Origin: Lachnospiraceae bacterium
Lineage (GTDB): Bacteria; Bacillota; Clostridia; Lachnospirales; Lachnospiraceae
Assembly (NCBI GenBank): GCA_024691145.1
Contig: JAILNW010000108.1
Coordinates: forward strand, 1 to 20,963
Length of the DNA: 20,963 nt
Direction: 5' to 3'
A program made the translations under genes and the position numbers. Shown here one piece after another: positions 9,769-15,936 of this stretch. Numbering within the stretch: position 1 is the stretch's first letter; the number at the start of each line of letters is the position of its first letter. The notes beneath the pieces are model-generated. The model did not search any database. It worked only from the letters and a program-made list of their open reading frames with translations, and was not told where the DNA came from.

Positions 9769-9869
9769 CGTTATTAACACAATTCGAAACTATTTGGTTC
9801 GCAAAACTCTTCAGCCAGCAAAAGACAAGTTTCAAAAAGCTACTTCATCCAATTATTTAAAAAGTAAAA

Positions 9870-9924
9870 AATTGCGTAAAATCTTCAAAGAACTCAACAA
9901 ACTCATGGAAGAAATTACGCAATT
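9870..9924. repeat. 17-bp-arm inverted repeat
   Basis: The left arm AATTGCGTAAAATCTTC (9870-9886) is the inverse of 9908-9924 except for two central positions. The ten outer and five inner base pairs are perfect and the loop is 21 bases. This is much longer than expected by chance in a gap of 450 bases. Confidence 0.6.
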
Positions 9925-9994
9925 CAGACTAAAATTAGCAACTACAATTGCTATCAAACAACTGTCTATCGAAATTTTCTTTTAACAGCCTATA

Positions 9995-10020
9995 TAGAGA
10001 ATGGTCATCCCCCTTCTCTA
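9995..10020 (-). terminator. Stem-loop after the methyltransferase-endonuclease gene
   Basis: TAGAGAA (9995-10001) pairs with TTCTCTA (10014-10020), 46 bases beyond the stop of the fused gene. The G-rich/C-rich loop may add pairs. No strong U-tract follows, so termination is uncertain. Confidence 0.35.
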
Positions 10021-10065
10021 ATTATAACAAATAAATGTATCGAAAACACTATATATGTTCCCCGT

Positions 10066-12084
10066 TTAATTCCATTTACATTCTATAGTCAAAGTTTCCA
10101 TCGGCATACTAACGAATTGAACATCAAACTTTAGACTTGGCTCAACCTTTGTACTTGCATTGTGAATCCTGAAACTAAGCTGCCAGCCATTATCCAAATA
10201 CATTTCTACCGTATTATCACTATTAGGTTTAAACTCAAGTGCCACCAATCTTGTAGGCAAGTTAACAATAGGTACAGTAATTTCTGACACCTTATTCTTC
10301 GCTGGTTTATTTAAAGTGCCATGCATATTAAACGTATAAATCATTGTAAGTCTTTTACTATCCTTACTAACAACTTTATAGTAGTCTTCAATGCCAATTA
10401 AATATTCTATCATTTTTCTTGGCACTGTATTATCTTTCTTATTTGCTCGATTTACTTCATCTATAAATGCCTGTAATAATGGAATATATACCTCTTTACT
10501 CTTGTCTTTGATTTCAGACCACTTGGTACCATTATCCTTTTTCTGTTTTAACAACTTAAATATTGGTTCAACAGCACTCCAATATTCATCTGAACAAGGC
10601 ATCTCGAACCATTCATTACCAAAATCAAGTTTATGACTTAATCTACTATGTTTTACTGCCTCATGATTATGTTTAATACTTAATCCAACTTCCCATTCAA
10701 TGTTTTTTCTCTTAATTACAATATCTCTAACATCGCCTTTTACACCTTGTCCATCATTTTGGAATTCAAGCGTAAGTTCGTGATTATCAACTTCTACCAT
10801 TTTAGGTTCGAGTTCCAATACAGTATTAACAGCAGCGCCAGCAGATGTCATAAATGTTTCTTGCATCTCTTCATCCATTAAAGACCAAGCTTTTTCATTA
10901 GCCACCAAGCTTGAGTTCTCTACTATACTTGTTTTTCTTAATTCTGTTAATGCATTATATAAAGTTTGCATCCAAGCATATTCATATGCTCTTCCCTGAT
11001 CATTACTCTTTGTACTCACTTTCTTTTTGTTTACCTCCTTTGCATCGATAACTTCATTATCAATTTCAACATATGCACCTTTTCCTTCTAGATGCAATTT
11101 TATTGCTACAGCAATTTCATATGCTAAATTTACCGGAACCGCATTACCAATCATCTTATATGCTGTGTTTGTATCATTATATATGAATTTAAAATCATCT
11201 GGAAATCCCTGCACTCTCGCAACTTCACGAATTGTCATTCTTCTATATAGATGTTCTTTACCTTCCACAAATCTACAGTCATTTTTTCCAACCTTTACCA
11301 TTTTAGGTGCTTGTGGGTGTAACTGACATTGACGACCAGATGCTTGTACAGTAAATGCTTGTTCATCCCAGCCTTTAACACGATTACGGCTCATGAATAT
11401 AGGAGAGTATGTACCTGTAAAATACTCATTATTATTTATTGAATCTGGATTATGTCGATTTTTCTCTCCTGACGGAACTGCCGTATCTCTCAAATCCCAA
11501 ATAATATCACGTAAAGTAAGCTTCTTAGAATCATCTTTTGTAGAACCTTTTGGGAAACCAAAGTCTATATTTAAATCTTTCCTGAATCCTATGTAAAAAA
11601 CTCTCTTTCTTTCTTCTGCAACACCATAATCTTTCGCATTAACCAATGTAAAAGAGACATCGTATCCAGCTTCATCAAATAATTCTAAAATATTCTTTAC
11701 AGCAATTGAGTGTCTGTCTGCAAGCATTCCGCTTACATTCTCCGCCAAAAAAAACTTCGGCTTAAATTCTTTTAATATTCTTATATAATCAAAAAACAAC
11801 TGTCCCCTCGCATCTTTAATTCCTTTAAGAGAACCTGCCTCTGACCAAGACTGACATGGTGGTCCGCCAATAATTCCATCTACCTCACCATCTATGTATT
11901 GAGCAATATCTTCCTTCGTAATCTGTCTTACATCACCTTCTATAAGATGTGTATTAGGATGATTAACTTTAAAAGTCTCCCATATTGTTTTATCAAATTC
12001 GTTTGCAACAGGAATATTAAATCCTGCTCTTTCAAAACCTAAATCAAGTCCTCCACATCCACTAAACAAGCTAATTACGTTCAT
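10066..12084 (-). CDS. Fused cytosine-5 DNA methyltransferase and HaeIII-type restriction endonuclease
   Basis: A 672-aa single chain. Residues 1-330 are a complete C5 methyltransferase closely resembling M.HaeIII: FSGCGG motif I (7-12), GGPPCQSW with catalytic Cys77, the ENV motif (115-117), the target-recognition block RNRV...QASGRQCQLHPQAP (233-260), RMTIREVARVQGFP (282-295) and IGNAVPVNLAYE. A charged linker (about 335-358) leads to a HaeIII-family endonuclease (359-672): SNDQGRAYEYAW, GDVRDI (450-455), EWEVGLSIKHNH with Glu465 and Lys471, HGTLNKPAKN and HNASTKVEPSLKFD. By family knowledge both should recognise GGCC, and the first domain methylates the inner cytosine. These halves are normally two separate genes; here no stop or restart lies between them. 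The ATG at 12084 is preferred over the in-frame ATG at 12102 because the ribosome site lies between them and the family begins MNxISLFSG. Confidence 0.93.
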   Translation of the reverse strand: MNVISLFSGCGGLDLGFERAGFNIPVANEFDKTIWETFKVNHPNTHLIEGDVRQITKEDIAQYIDGEVDGIIGGPPCQSWSEAGSLKGIKDARGQLFFDYIRILKEFKPKFFLAENVSGMLADRHSIAVKNILELFDEAGYDVSFTLVNAKDYGVAEERKRVFYIGFRKDLNIDFGFPKGSTKDDSKKLTLRDIIWDLRDTAVPSGEKNRHNPDSINNNEYFTGTYSPIFMSRNRVKGWDEQAFTVQASGRQCQLHPQAPKMVKVGKNDCRFVEGKEHLYRRMTIREVARVQGFPDDFKFIYNDTNTAYKMIGNAVPVNLAYEIAVAIKLHLEGKGAYVEIDNEVIDAKEVNKKKVSTKSNDQGRAYEYAWMQTLYNALTELRKTSIVENSSLVANEKAWSLMDEEMQETFMTSAGAAVNTVLELEPKMVEVDNHELTLEFQNDGQGVKGDVRDIVIKRKNIEWEVGLSIKHNHEAVKHSRLSHKLDFGNEWFEMPCSDEYWSAVEPIFKLLKQKKDNGTKWSEIKDKSKEVYIPLLQAFIDEVNRANKKDNTVPRKMIEYLIGIEDYYKVVSKDSKRLTMIYTFNMHGTLNKPAKNKVSEITVPIVNLPTRLVALEFKPNSDNTVEMYLDNGWQLSFRIHNASTKVEPSLKFDVQFVSMPMETLTIECKWN

Positions 12085-12093
12085 CAGCTTTCG

Positions 12094-12099
12094 CTCCTT
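12094..12099 (-). promoter_or_regulatory. Ribosome site that fixes the methyltransferase start
   Basis: AAGGAG on the minus strand sits 9 bases before the ATG at 12084. It lies inside the reading frame of the longer start at 12102, so the longer form is unlikely. Confidence 0.75.
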
Positions 12100-12150
12100 C
12101 ATTCTTATTGTTTATATTTTATTATTCGTAGACACTTCACACTACTAACA

Positions 12151-12179
12151 ATTCTACTTTTTCATAATGTCATTGTCAA
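12151..12179 (-). promoter_or_regulatory. Sigma-A promoter of the methyltransferase-endonuclease gene
   Basis: On the minus strand TTGACA (12174-12179) and TAGAAT (12151-12156) are separated by exactly 17 bases, about 67 bases from the ATG. It is close to consensus, so the fused enzyme is probably expressed constitutively; no controller-protein gene is nearby. Confidence 0.7.
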
Positions 12180-12529
12180 TACTTTATTTTCCTTGTGTTA
12201 AGCCAAATAGCTTATATTTGAAAAATATATCCTATTTTAGTATTCTCTTGTCTAATTATTCCACCACATATCTACTTCTTTCAACAGATAGCAATAGATA
12301 ATACAACTACTACACCTCTTTGGGCAAATATCATTGCAAATATAAACTAGATTTTTTATCTATTTTCAGTTGTCAAAGTACAGGTTTGCTTTTCAATTCT
12401 AATTTTCCTTTACTCCATTTTACTCTACCACGTGTCGTGATATTGTGACTTGACTACATTTTTTCTAAATTTTATTGTATTTATTTATATACAATACTCT
12501 GTTGTTTTCACAAATGTCTATGACACGTA

Positions 12530-12558
12530 TTGACCATATCCATATAATATTTTATAAT
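12530..12558 (+). promoter_or_regulatory. Sigma-A promoter of the 121-aa gene
   Basis: TTGACC (12530-12535), 17 bases, TATAAT (12553-12558), followed by GGAGG (12588-12592) and the ATG at 12602. The match to consensus is strong and supports the small gene being real. Confidence 0.7.
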
Positions 12559-12601
12559 TACAATAGCTTAATAAAAATCAGAGACTTGGAGGCACTATGA
12601 A

Positions 12602-12967
12602 ATGGGATTATTTATGAACAAAAATAAGAAATTTACTATACTTTTGGGTTCCGTGCCAAATTCAACTCTTTTCCATTATCCTGGCGGAGGAATCATTGCA
12701 ACTCTTTTAGAAGATGGCATAGAGTTTAAACAATTCAGAAAACATTATAGTGAGAGTATCTTTCTATCATATCGACAAATAAGAATTATTGAGGTATACC
12801 GTTCTAAAAATCATTTTGATAACTATTGGATAAAATTTTTAACAATACATTTTATTAATTCTGATGGTGCACAGGAATGCGTTAAATTCGTTATCAACCT
12901 AAATACATTAGGATTAAAAAAATTTAAGAACGAATTAAAAAATAGATGTCCTAATTTACAAGAATAA
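12602..12967 (+). CDS. Small protein of unknown function, possibly PH-like
   Basis: A 121-aa cytoplasmic protein with no signal or membrane segment. It has a near-consensus promoter, and GGAGG stands 9 bases before the ATG. A nearer ATG at 12597 gives only six codons before a stop and is not the gene start. The sequence alternates short strands (FTILLGSV, IIATLLEDGIEF, FLTIHFIN, CVKFVINL) with a conserved-looking Tyr-x-x-Ile-x-x-Ile turn (LSYRQIRIIEVY), and ends in one amphipathic helix (LGLKKFKNELKNRC). Strands followed by a single C-terminal helix suit a bacterial pleckstrin-homology or GRAM-like fold, but I do not recognise a named family. It stands alone with its own promoter and terminator, next to the restriction block. 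Confidence 0.75.
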   Translation: MGLFMNKNKKFTILLGSVPNSTLFHYPGGGIIATLLEDGIEFKQFRKHYSESIFLSYRQIRIIEVYRSKNHFDNYWIKFLTIHFINSDGAQECVKFVINLNTLGLKKFKNELKNRCPNLQE

Positions 12968-12985
12968 CAGATTTGACCAATTAAA

Positions 12986-13009
12986 AAAGACCATGTAATC
13001 ATGATCTTT
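12986..13009. terminator. Terminator between converging small genes
   Basis: AAAGACCATG and CATGATCTTT form a 10-bp stem with one mismatch and a TAAT loop. It is flanked by A-rich sequence on the left and T-rich sequence on the right. It can serve the 121-aa gene on the plus strand and the 59-aa gene on the minus strand. Confidence 0.65.
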
Positions 13010-13019
13010 CATTTTTCAT

Positions 13020-13199
13020 TTAGTCAAACATTTCATGCAATGCTTGTTCCTTCGATAATTCCCTTAATTTTTCCTGCGCCTCTAAAATTTCTGGAGGTGT
13101 TCCCTCCTTAAATCTGTTTCGTATGGGGGCATCCCGATTTATATATGGTTCAATAATTTCTTCTAGCTTTCTCATTTCTTCGGTAGGTCCCAGTATCAT
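13020..13199 (-). CDS. 59-aa acidic helical protein, unknown
   Basis: An intact frame of 59 codons from ATG at 13199 to TAA, preceded by GGAGTGAGGG a few bases upstream. The product starts MILGPTEEMRKLEEI and is dominated by Glu, Lys, Leu and Ile in helix-like spacing. A Pro-rich break in the middle (FKEGTPPEIL) separates two amphipathic helices. It has no Cys, no Trp and no membrane segment. It ends just before the shared terminator and lies upstream of nothing on its own strand, so it is a single-gene unit. A good ribosome site and a natural amino-acid composition make it a probable gene. Its function is unknown. Confidence 0.6.
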   Translation of the reverse strand: MILGPTEEMRKLEEIIEPYINRDAPIRNRFKEGTPPEILEAQEKLRELSKEQALHEMFD

Positions 13200-13299
13200 A
13201 AACCCTCACTCCATTTCTTGACTATATACTCTGTGTATACTTAATCGTATTTTTCATGCCACTGCCTAAGCATCTCCGCTACAAATATCCTTAACTTAT

Positions 13300-13332
13300 C
13301 TTACAAGGGGAGATAGCCCCTCCCCTTGTAAG
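13300..13332 (-). terminator. Strong stem-loop after cotJC
   Basis: CTTACAAGGGGA (13300-13311) and TCCCCTTGTAAG (13321-13332) form a perfect 12-bp stem with a 9-base loop, 46 bases beyond the cotJC stop. It has no clear U-tract, but its stability and place suit the end of the cotJ operon. Confidence 0.65.
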
Positions 13333-13378
13333 AATAACACAGATTCATCTACAAATCAATAAGATTTCTCATTCCCAT

Positions 13379-13987
13379 CTATCTGCATCCATTAGTATCA
13401 AAAGCCGGATTAAATGCATAGAAGTTCTTTGAATTAAGCTTATCTTCCACTATTCTTAGTGCTTCGCCAAATCTCTGGAAGTGTACTATTTCTCTTGCTC
13501 TAAGGAACTTAAGAGGTTCCCTTACATCACTGTCACCCACAAGACGAAGAAGATTATCATAAGTTACTCTCGCCTTCTGCTCTGCTGCAAGGTCCTCATG
13601 AAGATCAGTTATAGGATCACCCTTAGACTGAAAATAAGCTGCTGTAAAAGCTGATCCACCAGCAGACTGAGGATACACACCAAGAGTGTGGGTAGTGTAA
13701 TAAGCCTGAAAATCATTATCAACAACTTCACCAGTATTAATACCCTTTGTTAACTGATACATAAGAGTGCTTATCATTTCGCAATGCCCAAGTTCTTCAC
13801 TTCCGATATCAGTTAATATAGCAGACACCTCTTTATAAGGCATTGTATATCTTTGAGACAAATATCTAAGTGCAGCACCAAGTTCTCCATCTGGACCACC
13901 CAGCTGGTCAACAATAACTGCTGCAAGCTTAGGATTTGTCTCCTTAATATTAATAGGATACTGTAAACGCTTCTCATAATTCCACAT
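13379..13987 (-). CDS. cotJC: Spore coat protein CotJC, manganese-catalase family
   Basis: A 202-aa ferritin-fold protein of the manganese catalase family, incorporated into the spore coat. It begins MWNYEKRLQYPI, the usual CotJC start. The expected di-metal ligands are in place: Glu35 (DGELGAALRY), Glu65 and His68 (SEELGH), Glu136 (DLAAEQKA) and His169 (REIVHF). An in-frame ATG 12 codons upstream lies inside cotJB, so I prefer the ATG at 13987, one base after the cotJB stop. That arrangement implies translational coupling. It is the last gene of cotJABC, followed by a strong hairpin. Known members protect or detoxify peroxide at the spore surface. The CotJC assignment is very sure; enzyme activity is inferred from intact ligands. 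Confidence 0.95.
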   Translation of the reverse strand: MWNYEKRLQYPINIKETNPKLAAVIVDQLGGPDGELGAALRYLSQRYTMPYKEVSAILTDIGSEELGHCEMISTLMYQLTKGINTGEVVDNDFQAYYTTHTLGVYPQSAGGSAFTAAYFQSKGDPITDLHEDLAAEQKARVTYDNLLRLVGDSDVREPLKFLRAREIVHFQRFGEALRIVEDKLNSKNFYAFNPAFDTNGCR

Positions 13988-13988
13988 A

Positions 13989-14261
13989 CTATTCGCACCA
14001 TCCTTCCCAAGGCCATGGATCATTAACCCAGCTAAAATAATTATCAGTATTCACATCAGTTGATCTCATAGGACCATAATTATCAGTATACTCATTAATA
14101 GCAGCATTATAAGCTTTCTTATACTCATTATAAGCTGCTAACCCATTGGGACAGTCCGGATGTGTGTCAAGATACAACACAAGATCATTCAGGGCAAAAC
14201 CTGTTTCAAATATAATTCTTTCCAAATCACGCTTACGCTTCATATTCATATTACCAGCCAT
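13989..14261 (-). CDS. cotJB: Spore coat peptide assembly protein CotJB
   Basis: A 90-aa CotJB-domain protein. The conserved features are the helix FETGFALNDLVLYLDTHPDC, the Tyr-rich stretch ALAAYNEYKKAY type segment (here GLAAYNEYKKAYNAAINEY), and the Trp/Pro-rich tail WVNDPWPWEG. GGGAGG stands just ahead of the ATG, which is 10 bases after the cotJA stop; the gene ends one base before cotJC. In Bacillus the product helps load CotJA and CotJC into the coat. The size is typical and the assignment is very sure. Confidence 0.93.
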   Translation of the reverse strand: MAGNMNMKRKRDLERIIFETGFALNDLVLYLDTHPDCPNGLAAYNEYKKAYNAAINEYTDNYGPMRSTDVNTDNYFSWVNDPWPWEGWCE

Positions 14262-14271
14262 AAAAACCTCC

Positions 14272-14535
14272 CTAATAATTCCCTGTTCTGGCTTTTCTGT
14301 TACTGCAGCCAGTAAATGGGAAGATTAAATCCGAAAAAATAGTTCCATTCTGTAACCCCTCAGAAGCCGAAAGAGGCTGCTTCCATTTCTGCCATGGAAC
14401 ATAAGCAATTGCAAGACTATAACCATTATCCGAATCATAATTGTAATTATTCGAACTATTCTTGATATCACTGTTATTGTAGCCACAATCTCTTCTATAA
14501 TCATTTTGATAATTCTGTTGTCTATAATAATTCAT
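14272..14535 (-). CDS. cotJA: Spore coat-associated protein CotJA
   Basis: An 87-aa protein. Its first 45 residues are unusually rich in Asn, Tyr and Asp (NYYRQQNYQNDYRR and onward). The C-terminal half has the CotJA core SLAIAYVPWQKW, then ASEGLQNGTIFSDLIFPF. I set the start at the ATG at 14535: GGAGG lies 10 bases upstream, whereas the alternative ATG at 14553 overlaps that ribosome site. It is the first gene of cotJABC. Genes of this operon are made in the mother cell under sigma-E in Bacillus, but I could not find a convincing sigma-E promoter in the AT-rich upstream DNA. Asn-rich N-terminal extensions are seen in coat proteins of clostridia. Confidence 0.92.
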   Translation of the reverse strand: MNYYRQQNYQNDYRRDCGYNNSDIKNSSNNYNYDSDNGYSLAIAYVPWQKWKQPLSASEGLQNGTIFSDLIFPFTGCSNRKARTGNY

Positions 14536-14731
14536 ATCTAATATGACCTCCATTGTTTTTAGAATTTATATATAATATGAACTATTAATACCTTATGTTC
14601 ATGTAAATATTTTACAATTTTAAAAAATTTTTTCCTTACATTTTAATGCATTTAGAATATCTAACTCCCATGCTTACGGACTTTATTGTTGTACATTTCT
14701 AACATTTTCCAATTAATCATGAAATAAACTG

Positions 14732-14760
14732 TTGACATTTATTTAAATTTATGCAAAACT
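14732..14760 (+). promoter_or_regulatory. Candidate promoter and operator of the RiPP-like operon
   Basis: A perfect TTGACA (14732-14737) is followed after 17 bases by AAAACT (14755-14760). This is a poor -10, but a TG dinucleotide stands one base before it, as in extended -10 promoters. The palindrome GTGGGTTAATCCCAC starts 6 bases downstream, where a repressor would block transcription. A leader of roughly 130 bases would result. Confidence 0.4.
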
Positions 14761-14839
14761 AATGTAGTGGGTTAATCCCACAGTTCATAACATTCCTCTT
14801 ATTTTAAGCCGGCTTTTGAGGAAACTGCAACTATAAATC

Positions 14840-14873
14840 ATATGAATTATTAATATTTATTAATAATTCATAT
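14840..14873. repeat. 34-bp near-perfect palindrome before the first precursor gene
   Basis: ATATGAATTATTAATA (14840-14855) and its exact inverse (14858-14873) are separated by two T bases. It ends 28 bases before the ATG at 14902 and 15 bases before its ribosome site. It may be an mRNA hairpin controlling translation or stability, or a protein-binding site. All pairs but two are A-T. Confidence 0.7.
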
Positions 14874-14901
14874 CAACAATTATGACATAAGGAGACTAAT
14901 C

Positions 14902-15450
14902 ATGGATGCAAACATTAAAGCATTAATTGCTCAGGATGAAAAGAACACTAAGGTTAAAAGAGCAGAGTTCAAAGAGCTTTCAAAGAAAATTGAATTCTCT
15001 CCTGAAGAAGCACAGATAGCCTTTTTAAAAGAGCTTGTAAAAGATAAAACTGAACAAGATGCATTTTTAAAGGCACCTAAGGAATATGCTGAAAAGCACA
15101 ACATTGCATTGGATCCGGAATTCGTACAGCTTACTGTTGATTCAGTTTTATTCGATGTTGAGATTACAGATCCTATAAGAGAAAGACTTGGGGAAAATGG
15201 TCTTAAGGACCTTGTTGACATCAGAGGCAGATATGTTCCTGGTTCAACTGCTTTAGGTCCTGCTGCTGTGGCTGCTGGTGCCGCATGTGTTGCTGCCGCT
15301 GCTGCCGTTGCAACTCTCGTTGTTACACTTACACGTTCAAGCAGAGTAGGAAATCTTTCTTCTATAAGAGAAGTAGCTAACGGAAGAATAAAACTTCCAA
15401 AGGGACGAGAATTCAATAGAAGAGATAGTATAACAAAATATAAAAAATAA
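14902..15450 (+). CDS. RiPP-type precursor protein 1 (leader-like domain plus Ala-rich segment)
   Basis: A 182-aa protein; AAGGAG stands 7 bases before the ATG. Residues 1-30 are a charged extension. Residues 31-117 form a helical leader-like domain (SPEEAQIAFLKEL, AFLKAPKEY, IALDPEF, RLGENGLKDL) with 60 of 87 residues identical to the next gene product. Its Leu/Pro pattern recalls nitrile-hydratase-like leader peptides, but I cannot confirm membership. Residues 118-143 are an Ala/Val segment (GPAAVAAGAACVAAAAAVAT) with the only Cys, C129. The tail carries RVGNLSS (148-154) and a basic end. A conserved front, variable Ala-rich middle and directly following radical SAM gene suggest a ribosomal peptide precursor. 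It could instead be a small membrane-inserted protein modified by the pathway. Confidence 0.7.
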   Translation: MDANIKALIAQDEKNTKVKRAEFKELSKKIEFSPEEAQIAFLKELVKDKTEQDAFLKAPKEYAEKHNIALDPEFVQLTVDSVLFDVEITDPIRERLGENGLKDLVDIRGRYVPGSTALGPAAVAAGAACVAAAAAVATLVVTLTRSSRVGNLSSIREVANGRIKLPKGREFNRRDSITKYKK

Positions 15451-15460
15451 TTAATAATAC

Positions 15461-15500
15461 ATATTCCAGGCTAAACAACACATGTTTAGCCCTGGAATAT
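15461..15500 (+). repeat. Stable hairpin between the two precursor genes
   Basis: ATATTCCAGGCTAAACA (15461-15477) pairs with 15483-15500 over 17 base pairs with one bulged C and a 5-base loop. It lies 10 bases after the first precursor stop and ends 24 bases before the second start. There is no U-tract, so partial attenuation or protection of the upstream mRNA is more likely than full termination. Confidence 0.75.
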
Positions 15501-15524
15501 ATAATTATACAAGGAGCAATCACT

Positions 15525-15926
15525 ATGGGAAACAACTTTTCACCTGAAAAAACACAGATAGCATTTTTAAAAGAACTTTTAAAAGACACTACAAAGCGTG
15601 AAGCATTTTTAAAAGAACCTAAGGAATATGTAAAAAAGCAAAACATTTCTCTGGACCCAGAGTTTATAAAAATGACTGTTGATTCAGTTTTATATGATGT
15701 CGAAGCCACAGACTCTATAAAGAAGAGACTTGGGGAAAATGGTCTTAAGGATCTTGCTGATATCAGAAAAAAATATACTAAAGGTACTACTGCTAGTGGT
15801 GCAGTTACATCTTCTACCGCTGCGGTAATGTTTGCTGCTTCTATCGCTGTAGTCGCAGCTACAGACAAAGTTGGCAATCTTTCTTCAAAAAATAGTGTTG
15901 CTAAACCAAAAGGAAGTATTAGATAA
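15525..15926 (+). CDS. RiPP-type precursor protein 2
   Basis: A 133-aa paralogue of the preceding protein, with AAGGAG 8 bases before the ATG. It lacks the 30-residue extension and starts almost directly with the shared domain (SPEKTQIAFLKELL, residues 5-18; LDPEF; SVLYDVE; RLGENGLKDLADI). It continues with a Ser/Thr/Ala/Val segment (about 88-113) and the shared KVGNLSS motif (115-121), then a short basic end. It contains no cysteine at all. At DNA level a 26-base stretch around RLGENGLK is identical in both genes (15184-15209 and 15726-15751), which points to a fairly recent duplication. The stop overlaps the ribosome site of the radical SAM gene, so the two are tightly coupled. The role as modified substrate is inferred from layout and from the leader/core pattern. 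Confidence 0.7.
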   Translation: MGNNFSPEKTQIAFLKELLKDTTKREAFLKEPKEYVKKQNISLDPEFIKMTVDSVLYDVEATDSIKKRLGENGLKDLADIRKKYTKGTTASGAVTSSTAAVMFAASIAVVAATDKVGNLSSKNSVAKPKGSIR

Positions 15927-15936
15927 GGAGAATCAC

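Larger units (their letters stand above)
9614..10065. other. Hairpin-rich gap between the two defence genes
   Basis: These 452 bases separate the two minus-strand genes and contain three inverted repeats, listed separately. An 81-codon plus-strand frame (9740-9985) has no ribosome site and no recognisable domain, and I do not call it a gene. On the minus strand a loose promoter for the STAND gene may exist (TTGATA, 17 bases, TAAGTA, at about 9640-9670). The structured middle part could be a small RNA or the remnant of a mobile element. Neither is proven. Confidence 0.35.
12103..12601. other. AT-rich divergent intergenic region
   Basis: These 499 bases separate the minus-strand fusion gene from the plus-strand 121-aa gene and hold one good promoter for each. 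An 8-bp inverted repeat, TATTGTAT (12473-12480) and ATACAATA (12489-12496), lies nearer the plus-strand promoter. I see no coding frame, tRNA or attachment site. Confidence 0.5.
14554..14901. other. Divergent regulatory region between cotJ and the RiPP-like operon
   Basis: These 348 non-coding bases contain the start regions of both operons. The plus-strand half holds a TTGACA element, the 15-bp palindrome GTGGGTTAATCCCAC (14767-14781), a 10-bp palindrome AAGCCGGCTT (14806-14815) and the 34-bp palindrome listed separately. Such a density of symmetric sites suggests regulated expression of the precursor genes. Confidence 0.5.

Noticed and set aside
9740..9985. 81-codon plus-strand frame in the defence-gene gap
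   Set aside because: No ribosome site, no recognisable domain, and it runs through the long inverted repeat, which explains much of its sequence. Treated as chance.
12084..12102. Longer methyltransferase start at 12102
   Set aside because: The AAGGAG ribosome site lies inside the extension, and the family starts at the second Met.
12430..12528. ACGTGTC / GACACGT inverted pair 85 bases apart in the divergent intergenic region
   Set aside because: Seven bases only, far apart and in AT-rich DNA; likely chance.
13813..14016. 67-codon frame overlapping the cotJB/cotJC junction
   Set aside because: It starts in the coupling region in the wrong frame; cotJC explains the sequence.
14931..15877. 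Two long minus-strand frames opposite the precursor genes
   Set aside because: They mirror the paralogous precursors (hence their mutual similarity), lack ribosome sites and are Ser/Ala-rich shadows.
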